Source: Lignipirellula cremea (GTDB lineage: Bacteria; Planctomycetota; Planctomycetia; Pirellulales; Pirellulaceae). Taken from it: a DNA stretch of 64,000 nucleotides. Below, piece by piece: positions 63,689 to 64,000 of the stretch. The notes below the pieces were generated by a model. The model saw only the letters and a list, made by a program, of their open reading frames with translations. It was not told the origin of the DNA and ran no database searches. The stretch covers positions 2,399,001-2,463,000 of the forward strand of contig NZ_CP036433.1 in the NCBI RefSeq assembly GCF_007751035.1, read 5' to 3'. Made by a program: the position numbers and the translations under genes. Numbering within the stretch: position 1 is the stretch's first letter; each line of letters starts with the position of its first letter.

Positions 63689-64000
63689 ACATTCTCTTCC
63701 TGGCACTCTTGCTCGTGGTAGTCGGCTCGCTCACCGGGGAGTGGTTGAGCGTCCACAACAAGCTGTCGGATACAGTCTCATTTTACTTCGGCCACCAGGG
63801 ATACGAGTATGTTGATTTAGGGCGAGTGTGGCAGATCGCTCTGTTCGTGGGCCTGCTGCTCTGGTTCTTCCTGATGGTCCGGGTGCTGCTCCCCGCCCTG
63901 CGGAAGCCGGGTGAGCAGAAGCAACTGGTGATACTGCTGGCCGTGGCAAGTGCCGCCATCGCCTTGTTCTACGGAGCGGGGCTGACCTGGGGCCAGCACA
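63619..64000 (+). pseudogene. norB: internal fragment of a quinol-type nitric oxide reductase gene (norB)
   Basis: The frame through CTG 63631 is open to the window end and encodes LFIGPLVSEHEPKGQRLG, then membrane helices with GSLTGEWLSV, FGHQGYEYVDLGRVWQIALF, LLLWFFLMVRVLLPALRKP and FYGAGLTWGQH. These match the middle of quinol-dependent NO reductases (heme-copper oxidase superfamily), about 330 residues into the protein. The N-terminal third is absent: the sequence to the left is a receiver-domain gene. Likely created by a deletion or recombination joining two genes; the 3' part may continue beyond the window. Confidence 0.75.

Larger units (their letters stand above)
35002..64000. mobile_element. 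integrated element (genomic island/ICE-like), right end not in window
   Basis: The left edge is the tRNA fragment at 35002-35043, followed by an integrase at 35273-36805. From here on base composition is visibly less GC-rich than the left half (most obvious at 42350-49600). The content is accessory: decayed gene copies, an insertion sequence, a second tyrosine recombinase, an excisionase-like HTH protein, a RuvB-like ATPase, an ArdC antirestriction protein and plasmid-type small genes. No conjugation genes are visible. The right boundary is not seen; the norB junction near 63619 may be an internal or terminal rearrangement. Confidence 0.6.

Noticed and set aside
1-64000. CRISPR arrays, rRNA genes, complete tRNA genes, replication origins
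   Set aside because: No regularly spaced identical repeats and no rRNA signature were seen on reading; the only tRNA-like sequence is the 3' fragment at 35002-35043.

Overview
The window looks like a chromosome segment of a planctomycete, most likely of the Pirellulaceae type. The signs are repeated pairs of ECF sigma factor and Ser/Thr kinase genes, a DUF1592/1588-type cytochrome next to a DUF1552 protein, tandem exported sulfatases, a PQQ-propeller/LamG giant protein, and GYF_2-domain proteins. This is inferred from gene content; no rRNA or complete tRNA gene is present to confirm it.

Left part (1 to about 35,000) is GC-rich chromosome. It opens with a 5'-truncated TPR-CHAT (caspase-fold) protein. 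A signalling cluster follows: an ECF sigma factor behind a canonical promoter, two transmembrane Ser/Thr kinases with overlapping or closely spaced genes, and a second ECF sigma factor. Next come a caspase/clostripain-like lipoprotein, a subclass B3 metallo-beta-lactamase-fold enzyme, a TRIC/YicG-type channel, a SASA esterase, the cytochrome/DUF1552 pair, a second sigma-kinase pair (minus strand, the kinase carrying a zinc anti-sigma motif), a polysaccharide-degradation-like block (PQQ/LamG protein and two sulfatases) and an MGH1/GH63-like glycosidase.

Right part (about 35,002 to beyond 64,000) appears to be an integrated mobile element. Its left edge is a 42-nt 3' fragment of a proline tRNA gene (GGG anticodon), still next to the tRNA-type terminator. 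Repeated putative integrase arm sites and an integrase gene follow. Inside are a decayed copy of a sigma-kinase pair and the intact version of that pair. Between them lies a compact three-gene locus that resembles a graspetide (ATP-grasp RiPP) pathway: a 63-residue candidate precursor, an MvdD-like ATP-grasp ligase and a dUTPase/dCTP-deaminase-fold partner. Three GYF_2 proteins, a catalytically dead pseudokinase, a SprT-like protease and a complete IS4-family insertion sequence with an 11-bp target duplication come next.

From 52,400 to 59,840 there is a plasmid/ICE-like module, almost all on the minus strand: small accessory proteins, a XerC/D-like recombinase, an excisionase-like HTH protein, a RuvB-like AAA+ ATPase and an ArdC antirestriction protein. 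Nearly every gene here is separated from the next by a leader that contains the same minus-strand motif (TYGGACCG, 13 copies), usually 41-51 nt before a start codon and often directly after a stop codon. A carbonic anhydrase gene is inserted in the opposite direction between two copies. I regard this repeated leader system and the graspetide-like locus as the two most interesting signals.

The window ends with a PAS-rich hybrid histidine kinase split by a frameshift, and a response regulator cut off and joined to an internal piece of a quinol-type nitric oxide reductase gene. The intact tRNA and right edge of the element are not visible and should lie outside the window.
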